A DNA stretch of 64,000 nt from Streptococcus australis. Its GTDB lineage: Bacteria > Bacillota > Bacilli > Lactobacillales > Streptococcaceae. Position numbers and translations under genes: made by a program. Position 1 is the first letter of the stretch. The number at the start of each line of letters is the position of its first letter. The DNA lies in contig NZ_JADNGY010000003.1 in assembly GCF_015553625.1 (NCBI RefSeq), positions 62,001 to 126,000 on the forward strand, in the 5' to 3' direction. The notes beneath the pieces are model-generated. The model was not told the origin of the DNA. It did not search any database and saw only the letters and a list, made by a program, of their open reading frames with translations. This document shows, piece after piece, positions 30,210-39,274 of this stretch.

Positions 30210-30290
30210 TGGAGAGAGAGGGATTCGAACCCCCGAACCCGAAGGAGCGGATTTACAGTCCGCCGCGTTTAGCCTCTTCGCTATCTCTCC
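30210..30290 (-). tRNA. tRNA-Tyr (anticodon GTA)
   Basis: Acceptor GGAGAGA/TCTCTCC, anticodon GTA within GGACTGTAAATCC, and a long variable arm (class II) of 81 nt. First in the Tyr-Gln pair behind a consensus promoter. Confidence 0.95.
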
Positions 30291-30309
30291 AAGCAAATCA
30301 ACAGACACA

Positions 30310-30338
30310 ATTATACCATTGATTAAATGAAAATGCAA
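30310..30338 (-). promoter_or_regulatory. Promoter of the tRNA-Tyr / tRNA-Gln unit
   Basis: TTGCAT - 17 bases - TATAAT with TGG before the -10, about 20 bases before the tRNA-Tyr gene. Confidence 0.75.
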
Positions 30339-30342
30339 CCCC

Positions 30343-30573
30343 TTATTTGTTCAAATTATAATTTTCGATGGCACTTTCCACTGCTTTTTCAAGGGATTTA
30401 AAAAGACTATCTACGGATCCGTTTTTCACAAGAGCAAACTGAGCACCCATATCAGCAATCTCAGCAATAGCCTTTTTTCCAATCGTTAATTGGTAGCCAT
30501 CAAAGGTTTCTTTACCTACAAGCACTTTACTATCTGCAATTTGAATTTCAATTTTTTTATCTTTCTTACTCAT
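30343..30573 (-). CDS. DUF2969 family small protein
   Basis: A 76-aa basic soluble protein (MSKKDKKIEIQIADSKVLVG..., ending AIENYNLNK) that I recognise as DUF2969 of lactobacilli and streptococci. GAGGTGG lies upstream of the ATG and TAAAAT is about 35 bases before it. Function unknown. The spacer from here to ilvE holds repeat copy E. Confidence 0.75.
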   Translation of the reverse strand: MSKKDKKIEIQIADSKVLVGKETFDGYQLTIGKKAIAEIADMGAQFALVKNGSVDSLFKSLEKAVESAIENYNLNK

Positions 30574-30690
30574 TCTTCCACCTCATTTCAACCCCTTTAT
30601 TTTACAAAATTTTTCACATGCTTGCAAGCCGAAAATGTTTAATGATTAAATTATTTCATTTCGCAGCTATCTGCTTCTGGCAAAAAAAGA

Positions 30691-30865
30691 GAGAGTGGGA
30701 CAGAAATCGGTCATTCGTTAGAATTCGATTTCGTCGTTTCACCTCCGCACAGTTGAGTAGGGCTGTAATAGCTGATGAAATCAGCGTAGTAGAGCCCACT
30801 CAACCACTGCGTCTTGCTCGACAATCCAAAGACAATTGAGAGGCTAGGACTTTTGTCCCAGCCTC
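30691..30865 (+). repeat. 175-bp intergenic repeat, copy E
   Basis: Same orientation as copies A and B, starting 13 bases after the ilvE stop. It differs from copy A at only a few positions (for example TTTCACC for TCCCACC). Confidence 0.9.
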
Positions 30866-30878
30866 TCTCATACTTGGT

Positions 30879-31904
30879 TTATTCAGTTACCTTGAAAATC
30901 CATCCTTCTGGCGCTTCAATATCACCAAACTGGATGCCTGTTAATTCATCATAAAGCTTCCGGGTAATTGGTCCTACTTCTGTTTCTGAATAGAAGACAT
31001 GGAAGTCATCTCCGTGTTGAACTCCACCAATAGGAGAAATGACCGCTGCTGTTCCACAAGCACCTGCTTCAACAAAGCGGTCTAGATGATCAATTGGCAC
31101 ATCCCCTTCGATTGGTGTCAAACCAAGACGATGCTCTGCTAGATAGAGCAAGGAATATTTGGTAATTGATGGCAAGATGGAAGGACTCAGTGGAGTGACA
31201 AACTCATTATCAGCTGTAATTCCAAAGAAGTTTGCTGACCCTACTTCTTCAATCTTGGTGTGGGTCGCTGGATCCAAGTAAATCACGTCGGAGAAGTTCC
31301 GAGACTTAGCTAATTTACCAGGTAAGAGGCTAGCAGCATAGTTTCCACCAACTTTCGCTGCACCTGTCCCATGAGGTGCTGCCCGGTCGTACTCATCTTG
31401 AATCAGGAAGTTGGTTGGGACCAAGCCACCCTTGAAGTAGTTTCCTACTGGCATTGCAAAGATGGTAAAGATGTATTCCTCTGCTGGTTTCACACCGATA
31501 ATATCTCCAACCCCAATCAACAAGGGGCGAAGATAGAGAGTTCCACCAGTCCCATACGGTGGGACATACTCTTCGTTGGCACGCACTACTGCTTTACAAG
31601 CTTCCACAAACATATCCGTTGGAACTTGAGGCATCAAAAGACGATCAGCCGTCCGTTGTAAGCGTTTTGCATTTTCATCCGGACGGAATAATTGAATACT
31701 GCCATCCTTTGTCCGATAAGCCTTCAATCCTTCAAAGGCTTGCTGTCCATAGTGCAAACTTGGAGAAGATTCTGAAATATGAAGAGTGGAATCTTCAGAT
31801 AACTCTCCCTTCTCCCAGGCTCCATTTCGGTAATAAGAAATGTATCGATAGGGTAATTTCATATAAGAAAATCCAAGATTTTCCCAATCAAGTGATACTG
31901 TCAT
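30879..31904 (-). CDS. ilvE: Branched-chain amino acid aminotransferase
   Basis: PLP fold-type IV transaminase linking Leu, Ile and Val with their keto acids; it serves the last step of the leucine pathway encoded at 45-50 kb. The 341-aa protein shows SSPSLHYGQQAFEGLKAY, the GTGAAKVGGNYAASL region and EVGSANFFGI. The start at 31904 has AAGGAA upstream. The gene follows parC, as is usual in streptococci. Confidence 0.96.
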   Translation of the reverse strand: MTVSLDWENLGFSYMKLPYRYISYYRNGAWEKGELSEDSTLHISESSPSLHYGQQAFEGLKAYRTKDGSIQLFRPDENAKRLQRTADRLLMPQVPTDMFVEACKAVVRANEEYVPPYGTGGTLYLRPLLIGVGDIIGVKPAEEYIFTIFAMPVGNYFKGGLVPTNFLIQDEYDRAAPHGTGAAKVGGNYAASLLPGKLAKSRNFSDVIYLDPATHTKIEEVGSANFFGITADNEFVTPLSPSILPSITKYSLLYLAEHRLGLTPIEGDVPIDHLDRFVEAGACGTAAVISPIGGVQHGDDFHVFYSETEVGPITRKLYDELTGIQFGDIEAPEGWIFKVTE

Positions 31905-31980
31905 ATTTATTTTCCTTCTTCCATTCAAGACTTGCTAAATAGCAAGAGCCACCTTTGAAGATGACTTATTCATGTACTCT

Positions 31981-32008
31981 ATTTTACACCATTCCATGAG
32001 AATTTCAA
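31981..32008 (-). promoter_or_regulatory. Promoter of ilvE
   Basis: TTGAAA - 16 bases - TAAAAT on the minus strand, about 77 bases before the ilvE start. Confidence 0.65.
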
Positions 32009-32076
32009 GTGGAGTTTGCAATTTTCTGAAAATTTATCAATCAAGAAAGCCAGCTACAAAAGAGCTGACTTTTATC

Positions 32077-34530
32077 TTATTTAATTCTAGCAGTAAAGAC
32101 TTCTTGATCAGAAATTTGATCATTGACAAAGGAACCATTGCTGGTTCGTTCTGACAAACTGAGTTGGGTAACATCCACTTCTGTCACCTGTCCTGTTGTC
32201 GAGGTGATTTGAAGGATCTGATCCTGCTCTCCTACTTCCTCCTGGCTCGTAAAGAGATCAAAATCTCCTTGGTCCGTGAAGACTGGACCTGCCTTGAAGA
32301 CGCGGTGTGGCTTAGACTTCAGCTCACGTAAGACTTGTAGTCCACGTTTAGCCCGGCTGGTCACAGGAATATCGTCTTGCGACATCCGTTTGAGACTACC
32401 TCGTTGGGTCAGAATGTACATACTTGGTGTTGTCGATTTAAAGACGGCTACCACCTGATCCCCGTCTTTGAGGTTAATGGCTTTAACTCCTGCTGCTTTA
32501 GCCCCGACCACTGGGACTTCCTCAATATTGAAGCGTAAGCCATAACCATTTTTGGTAATGACCATGATGTCCTCGAGGACAACTGGTGCAACCGCTACGA
32601 TACGGTCCTCTTGGTCCTTCAACTTAGCATACTTGGTTGATTTGGAGCGATAGGTCCGCCATGGGCTCAATTCCTTGCGTTCAAAGCGCTTGATTTGTCC
32701 CTGTTGGGTAGCTGCGAAGTAGGTCACGCCCTCAAACTGATCCACAATCTCTGCAAAAATAATTTCTTCTTCCTGCTCGAAATTGGTCAAGGTCTGACTG
32801 AGGTGTTCTCCGATATCCTTCCACTTGGTATCTGCCAATTCATGAACAGGTCGATAAATGGCATTTCCTAAATTGGTAAAGAGCAAGAGATGCTGGGTAG
32901 TCTTAGCAGGCTCTACAAAAATCAATTCATCGTCGTCTCGCTTACCGACTTCTTCCACTGTAGATGCATTGAAAGAACGAGGAGAGGTTCGTTTGATATA
33001 ACCAGCACGGGTCACGCTGACGAATGTCTCCTCTTCGACAATCAGACTAGCAGTATCAATCTCGATCGTCTTAGCGGTGTCTTGCAACTCACTGCGACGC
33101 GGATTGCCAAAGAGTTTCTTAACTTCACGCAATTCCTTCTTCATGAGATTGAACATGGTCCGTTCATCCCCAATGATGGCTGCCAAGGTCGCAATTTGCT
33201 CCTTGAGGTTAGCATGCTCTTCTTCCAAGGTTACGATATCCGTATTGGTCAAGCGGTACAATTGCAAGGTAACAATGGCTTCTGCTTGTTCTTCGGTAAA
33301 ATCGTAGCTGATCTTGAGGTTTTCCTTGGCATCTGCCTTGTTATCAGAAGCACGGATCAAAGCGATGACTTCATCAAGGATAGAAATGACGCGGATCAAG
33401 CCCTCTACGATGTGGAGGCGTCGTTCCGCCTTTTCCTTGTCAAAGCGAGAGCGAGCGACAATGATATCCCGACGGTGAGCAATGTAGCTAGACAAAATCG
33501 GCACAATTCCCACTTGACGTGGGGTATAGTTGTCAATGGCCACCATATTGAAGTTGTAGTTAACCTGCAAATCTGTGTACTTAAACAAGTAGTTCAAGAT
33601 CAAGTCTGCATTGGCATCTTTCTTCAACTCAATGGCAATGCGAAGACCATCCCGGTCAGACTCATCCCGAACCTCGGCAATACCGGCCACCTTATTGTTG
33701 ACACGGACATCGTCAATTTTCTTAACCAAGACAGCCTTGTTGATCTCATAAGGAATCTCGGTAACGATAATTTGTTGCTTGCCGCCTTTGAGTTGCTCAA
33801 TCTCTGTCTTAGAGCGAACAACCACCCGTCCCTTACCTGTTTCATAGGCTTTCTTGATCTCATCCCGCCCTTGGATAATGGCACCAGTCGGAAAGTCAGG
33901 CCCAGGTAAAAACTCCATGAGCTTATCTACCTTAGCAGATGGATGGTCGATCATGTAGACCACAGCATCGATGACTTCAGCAAGGTTATGAGGCGGAATA
34001 TCTGTCGCGTAACCAGCTGAAATCCCTGTAGCCCCATTGACCAAAAGGTTTGGAAAGGCTGCAGGCAAAACAGTTGGCTCTTTTTCTGTATCATCAAAGT
34101 TCCAGGCAAACGGAACTGTGTTCTTTTCGATATCTTGAAGGAGATAACCAGCAATTTCAGATAGACGGGCTTCAGTATAACGCATGGCAGCCGGTGGATC
34201 ACCGTCCATTGAACCATTGTTACCGTGCATTTCGACAAGGATTTCACGGTTTTTCCAATCTTGAGACATGCGGACCATGGCATCATAGATGGAACTATCC
34301 CCGTGAGGGTGGAAATTCCCCATGATATTTCCGACAGACTTGGCAGATTTCCGGTAGCCCTTATCATGGGTATTCCCATCCTTATTCATAGAATAAAGAA
34401 TCCGCCGTTGAACAGGTTTCAAGCCATCCCGAATATCAGGAAGAGCCCGTTCTTGAATAATGTATTTGGAGTAACGACCAAAGCGCTCTCCCATGATGTC
34501 CTCCAGGGACATGATTTGAATATTACTCAT
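32077..34530 (-). CDS. parC: DNA topoisomerase IV subunit A
   Basis: Catalytic subunit of the decatenating type II topoisomerase. The 817-aa protein starts MSNIQIMSLEDIMGERFGRY, matching other streptococcal ParC, so I use 34530 and not the longer open frame. The active-site tyrosine is Tyr118 (MRYTEARLSEIA). The quinolone region [12 protein letters not shown] keeps Ser79 and Asp83, the susceptible state. Gly52 and Asp91 are viridans-type residues where I recall pneumococcus having Ser and Asn. No Shine-Dalgarno is visible before the ATG, which is unusual here. Confidence 0.97.
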   Translation of the reverse strand: MSNIQIMSLEDIMGERFGRYSKYIIQERALPDIRDGLKPVQRRILYSMNKDGNTHDKGYRKSAKSVGNIMGNFHPHGDSSIYDAMVRMSQDWKNREILVEMHGNNGSMDGDPPAAMRYTEARLSEIAGYLLQDIEKNTVPFAWNFDDTEKEPTVLPAAFPNLLVNGATGISAGYATDIPPHNLAEVIDAVVYMIDHPSAKVDKLMEFLPGPDFPTGAIIQGRDEIKKAYETGKGRVVVRSKTEIEQLKGGKQQIIVTEIPYEINKAVLVKKIDDVRVNNKVAGIAEVRDESDRDGLRIAIELKKDANADLILNYLFKYTDLQVNYNFNMVAIDNYTPRQVGIVPILSSYIAHRRDIIVARSRFDKEKAERRLHIVEGLIRVISILDEVIALIRASDNKADAKENLKISYDFTEEQAEAIVTLQLYRLTNTDIVTLEEEHANLKEQIATLAAIIGDERTMFNLMKKELREVKKLFGNPRRSELQDTAKTIEIDTASLIVEEETFVSVTRAGYIKRTSPRSFNASTVEEVGKRDDDELIFVEPAKTTQHLLLFTNLGNAIYRPVHELADTKWKDIGEHLSQTLTNFEQEEEIIFAEIVDQFEGVTYFAATQQGQIKRFERKELSPWRTYRSKSTKYAKLKDQEDRIVAVAPVVLEDIMVITKNGYGLRFNIEEVPVVGAKAAGVKAINLKDGDQVVAVFKSTTPSMYILTQRGSLKRMSQDDIPVTSRAKRGLQVLRELKSKPHRVFKAGPVFTDQGDFDLFTSQEEVGEQDQILQITSTTGQVTEVDVTQLSLSERTSNGSFVNDQISDQEVFTARIK

Positions 34531-34548
34531 ATAAGATACAAAGGGACG

Positions 34549-34564
34549 TTTCGGCTTGCCGAAA
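34549..34564 (-). other. Hairpin just upstream of parC
   Basis: TTTCGG-CAAG-CCGAAA, 18 bases before the parC ATG. It lies where a ribosome site would be expected. Confidence 0.45.
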
Positions 34565-34594
34565 ATTTCTGTAGAAAAATAGGAAATCGATGCA

Positions 34595-34609
34595 GGGTTC
34601 CATGAACCC
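34595..34609. other. Short palindrome in the parC upstream region
   Basis: GGGTTC-CAT-GAACCC, a perfect 6-bp inverted repeat without a T-tract. Confidence 0.4.
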
Positions 34610-34644
34610 AAAGCGATTTATCTTTTTTCCTAGGAAATTAGTCC

Positions 34645-34689
34645 CGTGTTCAGTTACTACAAATAACTAAACGATCCTTTCTGTAGTTT
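34645..34689. repeat. 45-bp direct repeat, copy 1
   Basis: Begins CGTGTTCAGTTACTAC and ends CTTTCTGTAGTTT, with an internal imperfect hairpin (GTTCAGTTA / TAACTAAAC). One mismatch from copy 2. ATGATTGAATCAA follows both copies within about 25 bases. Confidence 0.85.
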
Positions 34690-34795
34690 TAAATACGTTG
34701 TTAAATGATTGAATCAAGAGCTTCACACACCTTTAGGGCGTGTTCAACTCCTTTCAAAGAATGTAGAGTATGTGTAATGATAAAAGAATGTAGGT

Positions 34796-34840
34796 CGTGT
34801 TCAGTTACTACAAATAACTAAACGGTCCTTTCTGTAGTTT
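34796..34840. repeat. 45-bp direct repeat, copy 2
   Basis: Same as copy 1 except G for A in AACGGTCC. It lies 26 bases beyond the 3' end of the ANT(6)-like gene. The pair, 151 bases apart, looks like a duplication made when this segment was inserted or rearranged. Confidence 0.85.
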
Positions 34841-34865
34841 AAGGTGTTTAAAATAGATGATTGAA

Positions 34866-35684
34866 TCAATGATTCGACAGTTTCTCCTCGGCATAAGCCA
34901 TCATCTTCTTAGCCTCTATGTGATTGTAGGCAAACCCCATCTTTTTTGCCAATTTTTGCGCTTCACAATTGAATAGCTTCATGGTAGAAAACAAAGACTG
35001 AGTGACCTTCTCTAAACTAGATAAATCAAGCAGATTAGAGAACTCCTTCTCTTGCTCCGCTGGTAGATATTGAAAGAGATACTTGTAGTTCTTTCCGATG
35101 TCTACGGTACCCCGAGCACTTGCTACCTGCCAAGCCAAGACCTTCAAAAGTTCTTGCTGGCAAATGCTATAGAGGTGGTCAGCCGCATAGACCATTTGAT
35201 TTCTTCGAATGCCCTTGACGACATAAGTCGATACCCACCAAAATTCATTGCAGGATGCTGCAAATTCCTCTTCGGAGGGCGGAGCAGTCCAGTATCGCTT
35301 CGGATTAGGTAGATAAGCTTCAAACAAGCCTTTGTCGTCTTTTAAGACTTTGAAACCTGCCTCGCTGTCCACCCACTCTTGGATGTGTTCCTTGGGACAG
35401 AGTGTCAAATCGATGCGGTTGCCATCTTCAAAGAGCATAAGATAAAGGTATCGATGACCAAGTAAATTGTGCTGTTCAATCAGACGGTTACCAAACCGGT
35501 TTAGCCAAGATAAATCTGAAATCAGCTCTTCCAGATTCTCAACTATATAGACCACGTCATAATCTTGAAACTCATCTTTTTGGGTCTGTGGATTGATCCG
35601 CGATCCGGATAAAGCCACTGCTTCCGCTTTCAAGTTATCAGCTATCTGCAAAATCAGAGTCATAATTTCTGTATCAGTTCTCAT
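34866..35684 (-). CDS. Aminoglycoside 6-adenylyltransferase-like nucleotidyltransferase, ANT(6) family
   Basis: A 272-aa protein aligned by eye with the streptomycin adenylyltransferases AadE/ANT(6): an MRTDTEIMTLIL start, the nucleotidyltransferase motif ALSGSRINP...DEFQDYDVVYIV with the metal-binding aspartates, GNRIDLTLCPKEH, and the C-terminal CNEFWWVSTYVVKGIRRNQMVYAADHL. Catalytic residues look intact. Resistance cannot be asserted, since chromosomal homologues may have other substrates. AAAAGG lies before the ATG. Together with the DUF1232 gene it lies between parE and parC. Confidence 0.85.
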   Translation of the reverse strand: MRTDTEIMTLILQIADNLKAEAVALSGSRINPQTQKDEFQDYDVVYIVENLEELISDLSWLNRFGNRLIEQHNLLGHRYLYLMLFEDGNRIDLTLCPKEHIQEWVDSEAGFKVLKDDKGLFEAYLPNPKRYWTAPPSEEEFAASCNEFWWVSTYVVKGIRRNQMVYAADHLYSICQQELLKVLAWQVASARGTVDIGKNYKYLFQYLPAEQEKEFSNLLDLSSLEKVTQSLFSTMKLFNCEAQKLAKKMGFAYNHIEAKKMMAYAEEKLSNH

Positions 35685-35806
35685 TTTAATACCTTTTTAT
35701 AGTTGAACCTACATTTTAAATTAAAAATCTATTTAGATTATTTTTATGATTGTATTTTTTAGAAACTTAGACAGCTGAATAAAGTGAATTATAATCTCCA
35801 CTCTTA

Positions 35807-36211
35807 TCACTTGTCATTTGATTGACGCCATTCTTTATAGGACTCTATGTCTTTTTTTACCATAGACAAACAAAACGAAACAACTGCCATGTCATCTACA
35901 TATCCAACACCTGGAATAAAGTCAGGAATAAGATCAATTGGAGACGCAAAATAAATAAGCGCACTAGTAACAGCTAAAATGGTTCCATAGGGGACAGAAG
36001 TATATTTTCCTTCTGCAAAATTTTTTACTAAAGATATCATGACTGGAATAATAGACAACTCCTTTCCAATCATTGGAATTTCTTCAATCTTTGTCTCTAA
36101 CCCGCGCAAAAATTTATCTAATTTATCTTTATCATTTAATAAGGCTTTAGACCTTCCGTACCCACTCTCAAGAGCTTGCTTTACCTGCTCTTTATTCATA
36201 CTATTTGCCAT
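35807..36211 (-). CDS. DUF1232 (YkvA-like) membrane protein
   Basis: A 134-aa protein with an N-terminal soluble helical part and the DUF1232 core: VPYGTILAVTSALIYFASPIDLIPDFIPGVGYVDDMAVV, containing the SPIDLIPDFIPxxGxxDD signature across two membrane-dipping helices. Function unknown. The start at 36211 is supported by GGAGA nine bases upstream. The gene and its flanks are AT-rich relative to parE and parC. Confidence 0.85.
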   Translation of the reverse strand: MANSMNKEQVKQALESGYGRSKALLNDKDKLDKFLRGLETKIEEIPMIGKELSIIPVMISLVKNFAEGKYTSVPYGTILAVTSALIYFASPIDLIPDFIPGVGYVDDMAVVSFCLSMVKKDIESYKEWRQSNDK

Positions 36212-36264
36212 AGGATATTTCTCCACTAATTTATTAACAAATCAATTAAATAAAAATAGAATCT

Positions 36265-38214
36265 TTAAAACGCTGTCGTTTCTTCCAAGGTAAACTTAAC
36301 GTTATCTTCGATCCATTGGCGGCGAGGTGCAGCCTTATCACCCATTAGGACCGAGACGCGGCGTTCTGCACGCGCTAAGTCATCAATGGTGACACGAATC
36401 AAGGTGCGGGTTTCTGGGTTCATGGTGGTTTCCCAAAGTTGGTCCGCATTCATCTCCCCCAACCCTTTGTAACGTTGGAGAGTTGCCCCACGGCCAAAGG
36501 TCCGACGCAGGTCTTCCAATTCACTATCTGTCCAAGCATAAGCCACTTCTTCTTTCTTGCCTTTGCCTTTAGACATCTTATAAAGAGGAGGCATGGCAAT
36601 ATAAACACGTCCTGCTTCAACCAAGGGACGCATATAGCGATAGAAGAAAGTGAGGAGCAAGGTCTGGATGTGTGCCCCATCCGTATCCGCATCGGTCATA
36701 ATGATAATCTTGTCATAGTTGGCATCTTCGATTGTAAAGTCAGCCCCAACTCCAGCACCGATGGTATAGATCATGGTGTTGATTTCCTCGTTTTTGAGGA
36801 TATCGCTCATATTGGCCTTCTCAGTATTGAGAACCTTCCCTCGAAGTGGAAGGATGGCTTGGAACTTACGGTCTCGACCTTGCTTGGCCGATCCACCGGC
36901 TGAGTCTCCTTCGACTAGATAGAGTTCATTCTTAGCAGCATTCTTGGACTGGGCCGGGGTCAATTTACCAGATAAGAGTCCCTTATCCTTCTTATTCTTC
37001 TTCCCATTACGACTCTCATCACGCGCCTTCCGAGCGGCTTCACGCGCATCCCGAGCCTTGATGGCCTTGCGAATCAGATTGGAAGCTAATTCCCCATTTT
37101 CCATGAGGAAGAAGGTCAACTTGTCAGCTACAATCCCATCAACAACTGGACGAGCCAAAGGACTTCCTAGTTTGTCCTTGGTTTGCCCTTCAAACTGCAA
37201 ATGGGCTTCTGGAACCAAGATCGAAAGAACAGCGGAAAGGCCTTCACGATAGTCTGATCCCTCTAGGTTCTTGTCTTTTTCTTTGAGGAGACCTGTCTTT
37301 CTTGCATAGTCGTTCATGGCCTTGGTAATGGCTGTCTTAAGACCGGTCTCGTGGGTTCCCCCATCCTTAGTGCGGACATTATTAACAAAGGACAAGATGT
37401 TGTCAGAATAGCCATCATTGTATTGGAGAGCGACTTCTACTTGGAAGCCTTCTGATTCTCCATTAAAGTAAAGAACCGGCGTCAAGGTTTCCTTATCTTC
37501 ATTTAAGTACTCAACGAAATCCTGAACCCCATTCTCGTAATGGAAGGCCACATAGTTGTCTTCTTCCTTACGTAGGTCTGTCAGCGTCAGCGTTACGTCT
37601 TTAAGCAAGAAGGCTGATTCTTTGATCCGTTCTGCAATGGTATTAAACTTGAAATCCGTCGTTGAGAAAATAGTTGGATCCGGCATGAAAGTAACCTTAG
37701 TCCCAGTCTTCGACTTAGGGGCCGTTCCTATCTTCTCAAGAGTGGTAACAGGCTTACCGCCATCTTCAAAGCGTTGTTTGTAGACCGCTCCATCACGAGT
37801 GATCTCAACCTCAAGCCAGCTAGAGAGGGCATTCACGACGGAAGACCCCACCCCGTGGAGACCACCAGAGGTCTTATAGCCACCTTGACCAAACTTCCCT
37901 CCAGCGTGGAGAACCGTAAAGATAACCTCAACGGTTGGTTTGCCCATCGCATGCATCCCTGTCGGCATCCCCCGACCTTGGTCAGCTACAGATAGAGACC
38001 CGTCCTTATTAATGGTAACGTCAATTTGAGAACCAAAACCTGATAGAGCTTCATCGACGGCATTGTCGACAATTTCCCAGACCAAATGGTGGAGACCATT
38101 TCCATCTGTCGATCCGATATACATCCCTGGACGTTTACGAACCGCATCCAACCCTTCTAGTACCTGAATGGCATCGTCATTGTAATTATTAATGTTGATT
38201 TCCTTTTTAGACAC
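36265..38214 (-). CDS. parE: DNA topoisomerase IV subunit B
   Basis: ATPase subunit of topoisomerase IV, 649 aa. It has the GHKL ATP site (VWEIVDNAVDEALSGFG and GRGMPTGMH), a transducer domain, and the TOPRIM domain with LVEGDSAGGSAKQGRDRKFQ and DADTDGAHIQTLL. It diverges from plsY. Unlike the usual parE-parC pair, two unrelated genes separate it from parC. Confidence 0.98.
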   Translation of the reverse strand: MSKKEININNYNDDAIQVLEGLDAVRKRPGMYIGSTDGNGLHHLVWEIVDNAVDEALSGFGSQIDVTINKDGSLSVADQGRGMPTGMHAMGKPTVEVIFTVLHAGGKFGQGGYKTSGGLHGVGSSVVNALSSWLEVEITRDGAVYKQRFEDGGKPVTTLEKIGTAPKSKTGTKVTFMPDPTIFSTTDFKFNTIAERIKESAFLLKDVTLTLTDLRKEEDNYVAFHYENGVQDFVEYLNEDKETLTPVLYFNGESEGFQVEVALQYNDGYSDNILSFVNNVRTKDGGTHETGLKTAITKAMNDYARKTGLLKEKDKNLEGSDYREGLSAVLSILVPEAHLQFEGQTKDKLGSPLARPVVDGIVADKLTFFLMENGELASNLIRKAIKARDAREAARKARDESRNGKKNKKDKGLLSGKLTPAQSKNAAKNELYLVEGDSAGGSAKQGRDRKFQAILPLRGKVLNTEKANMSDILKNEEINTMIYTIGAGVGADFTIEDANYDKIIIMTDADTDGAHIQTLLLTFFYRYMRPLVEAGRVYIAMPPLYKMSKGKGKKEEVAYAWTDSELEDLRRTFGRGATLQRYKGLGEMNADQLWETTMNPETRTLIRVTIDDLARAERRVSVLMGDKAAPRRQWIEDNVKFTLEETTAF

Positions 38215-38384
38215 AAGGAACCTCCTGTTTGTTCATCTTTTCTATATTACAGCTTTTTAGGAAATTTTGCAAAATTTTTCTTTCTTCCCTCCCTTTCAGT
38301 AGCCCATTTAAGTGCGATTAGCTTTAACCGACTATCCGATGTGACAATTATGGACGAAATTTTCTTTTTCATTCAAAGCAATTT

Positions 38385-38393
38385 TGATATAAT
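38385..38393 (+). promoter_or_regulatory. Extended -10 of plsY, predicted leaderless
   Basis: TGATATAAT followed by six bases (GAAATT) and ATGATG, with no ribosome site. Confidence 0.65.
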
Positions 38394-38399
38394 GAAATT

Positions 38400-39047
38400 A
38401 TGATGAAAACAATTCTTTTACTCGTATTAGCCTACTTATTAGGCTCTATCCCTTCTGGTTTGTGGATTGGGAAAGCCTTCTTTAACATCAATCTACGGGA
38501 ACACGGTTCTGGAAATACAGGGACCACCAATACCTTCCGCATTTTAGGGACGAAGGCAGGTCTGGTCGTCTTTGCTGTTGATTTCCTCAAGGGAACCTTG
38601 GCTGTTTTATTGCCGACCATTTTTGGGGTTTCAGGAATTTCTCCTATGATCTTTGGTCTTTTAGCGGTCCTTGGGCACACCTTCCCGATTTTTGCAGGCT
38701 TTAAAGGAGGCAAGGCAGTAGCAACCAGTGCAGGGGTCCTCATCGGCTTCTCCCCTCTCTTTCTATTTATCTTAGCTATTTATTTCTTTACTAGCCTCTA
38801 TTTGACAAGTATGATTTCCTTTTCAAGTGTGACGGTCGCTATTCTGGCCAGTATCGGAGTCCTCATCCTCCCACTGACTGGTTGGATTCTCCCAAGCTAC
38901 GATCTGATTTTCACCATCGTCGTCCTCGCACTGGCGACCTTGATAATCATCCGCCACAAGGACAACATCAAACGAATCCTTAACAAGAATGAAAACATCG
39001 TCACTTGGGGCAAAAACATCACCCATCAAAAACAAAAAGGGGAGTAG
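38400..39047 (+). CDS. plsY: Glycerol-3-phosphate acyltransferase PlsY
   Basis: Membrane enzyme transferring the acyl group from acyl-phosphate to glycerol-3-P, first step of phospholipid synthesis. The 215-aa protein with about five helices has the three PlsY motifs: [23 protein letters not shown] and the glycine-rich [21 protein letters not shown]. Its last codons and the stop lie inside the diverged repeat copy F (GGG GAG TAG). Start at the first of two ATGs. Confidence 0.96.
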   Translation: MMKTILLLVLAYLLGSIPSGLWIGKAFFNINLREHGSGNTGTTNTFRILGTKAGLVVFAVDFLKGTLAVLLPTIFGVSGISPMIFGLLAVLGHTFPIFAGFKGGKAVATSAGVLIGFSPLFLFILAIYFFTSLYLTSMISFSSVTVAILASIGVLILPLTGWILPSYDLIFTIVVLALATLIIIRHKDNIKRILNKNENIVTWGKNITHQKQKGE

Positions 39048-39213
39048 GACAGAACGAATTTTGAATAAAAATCGTTCGTTGGCCCACCCCCGCAAGGCTG
39101 ATTAGGTCATCTTTGGAGCTTAAAAGGCGAACAAAGATGCCAATCAGCTACTGCGTCTTGCAGTTATAACTATCATATATAAGAGACTGGACACTTTATG
39201 CCCAGCCTCTTTT
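39041..39213 (+). repeat. Diverged copy F of the 175-bp repeat
   Basis: Keeps the architecture of copies A-E (GGAGTAGGACAG... left end, ...CCCACCCCCGCA, a central hairpin, ACTGCGTCTTGC, and a right end GCCCAGCCTCT) but differs at many positions. It supplies the plsY stop codon and ends with T6, so it probably terminates both convergent genes. Confidence 0.7.
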
Positions 39214-39274
39214 TTATGTTCAATAATAGAAGGTTTTTAGAAGAAAGCAAAGAGGAGTCTCCCCTCCACTTCTT

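Noticed and set aside
32890-33909. A 339-codon open frame on the plus strand inside parC
   Set aside because: It is exactly antisense to well-conserved ParC sequence, has no ribosome site or promoter, and its product has no recognisable domain; long antisense frames are expected over such genes.
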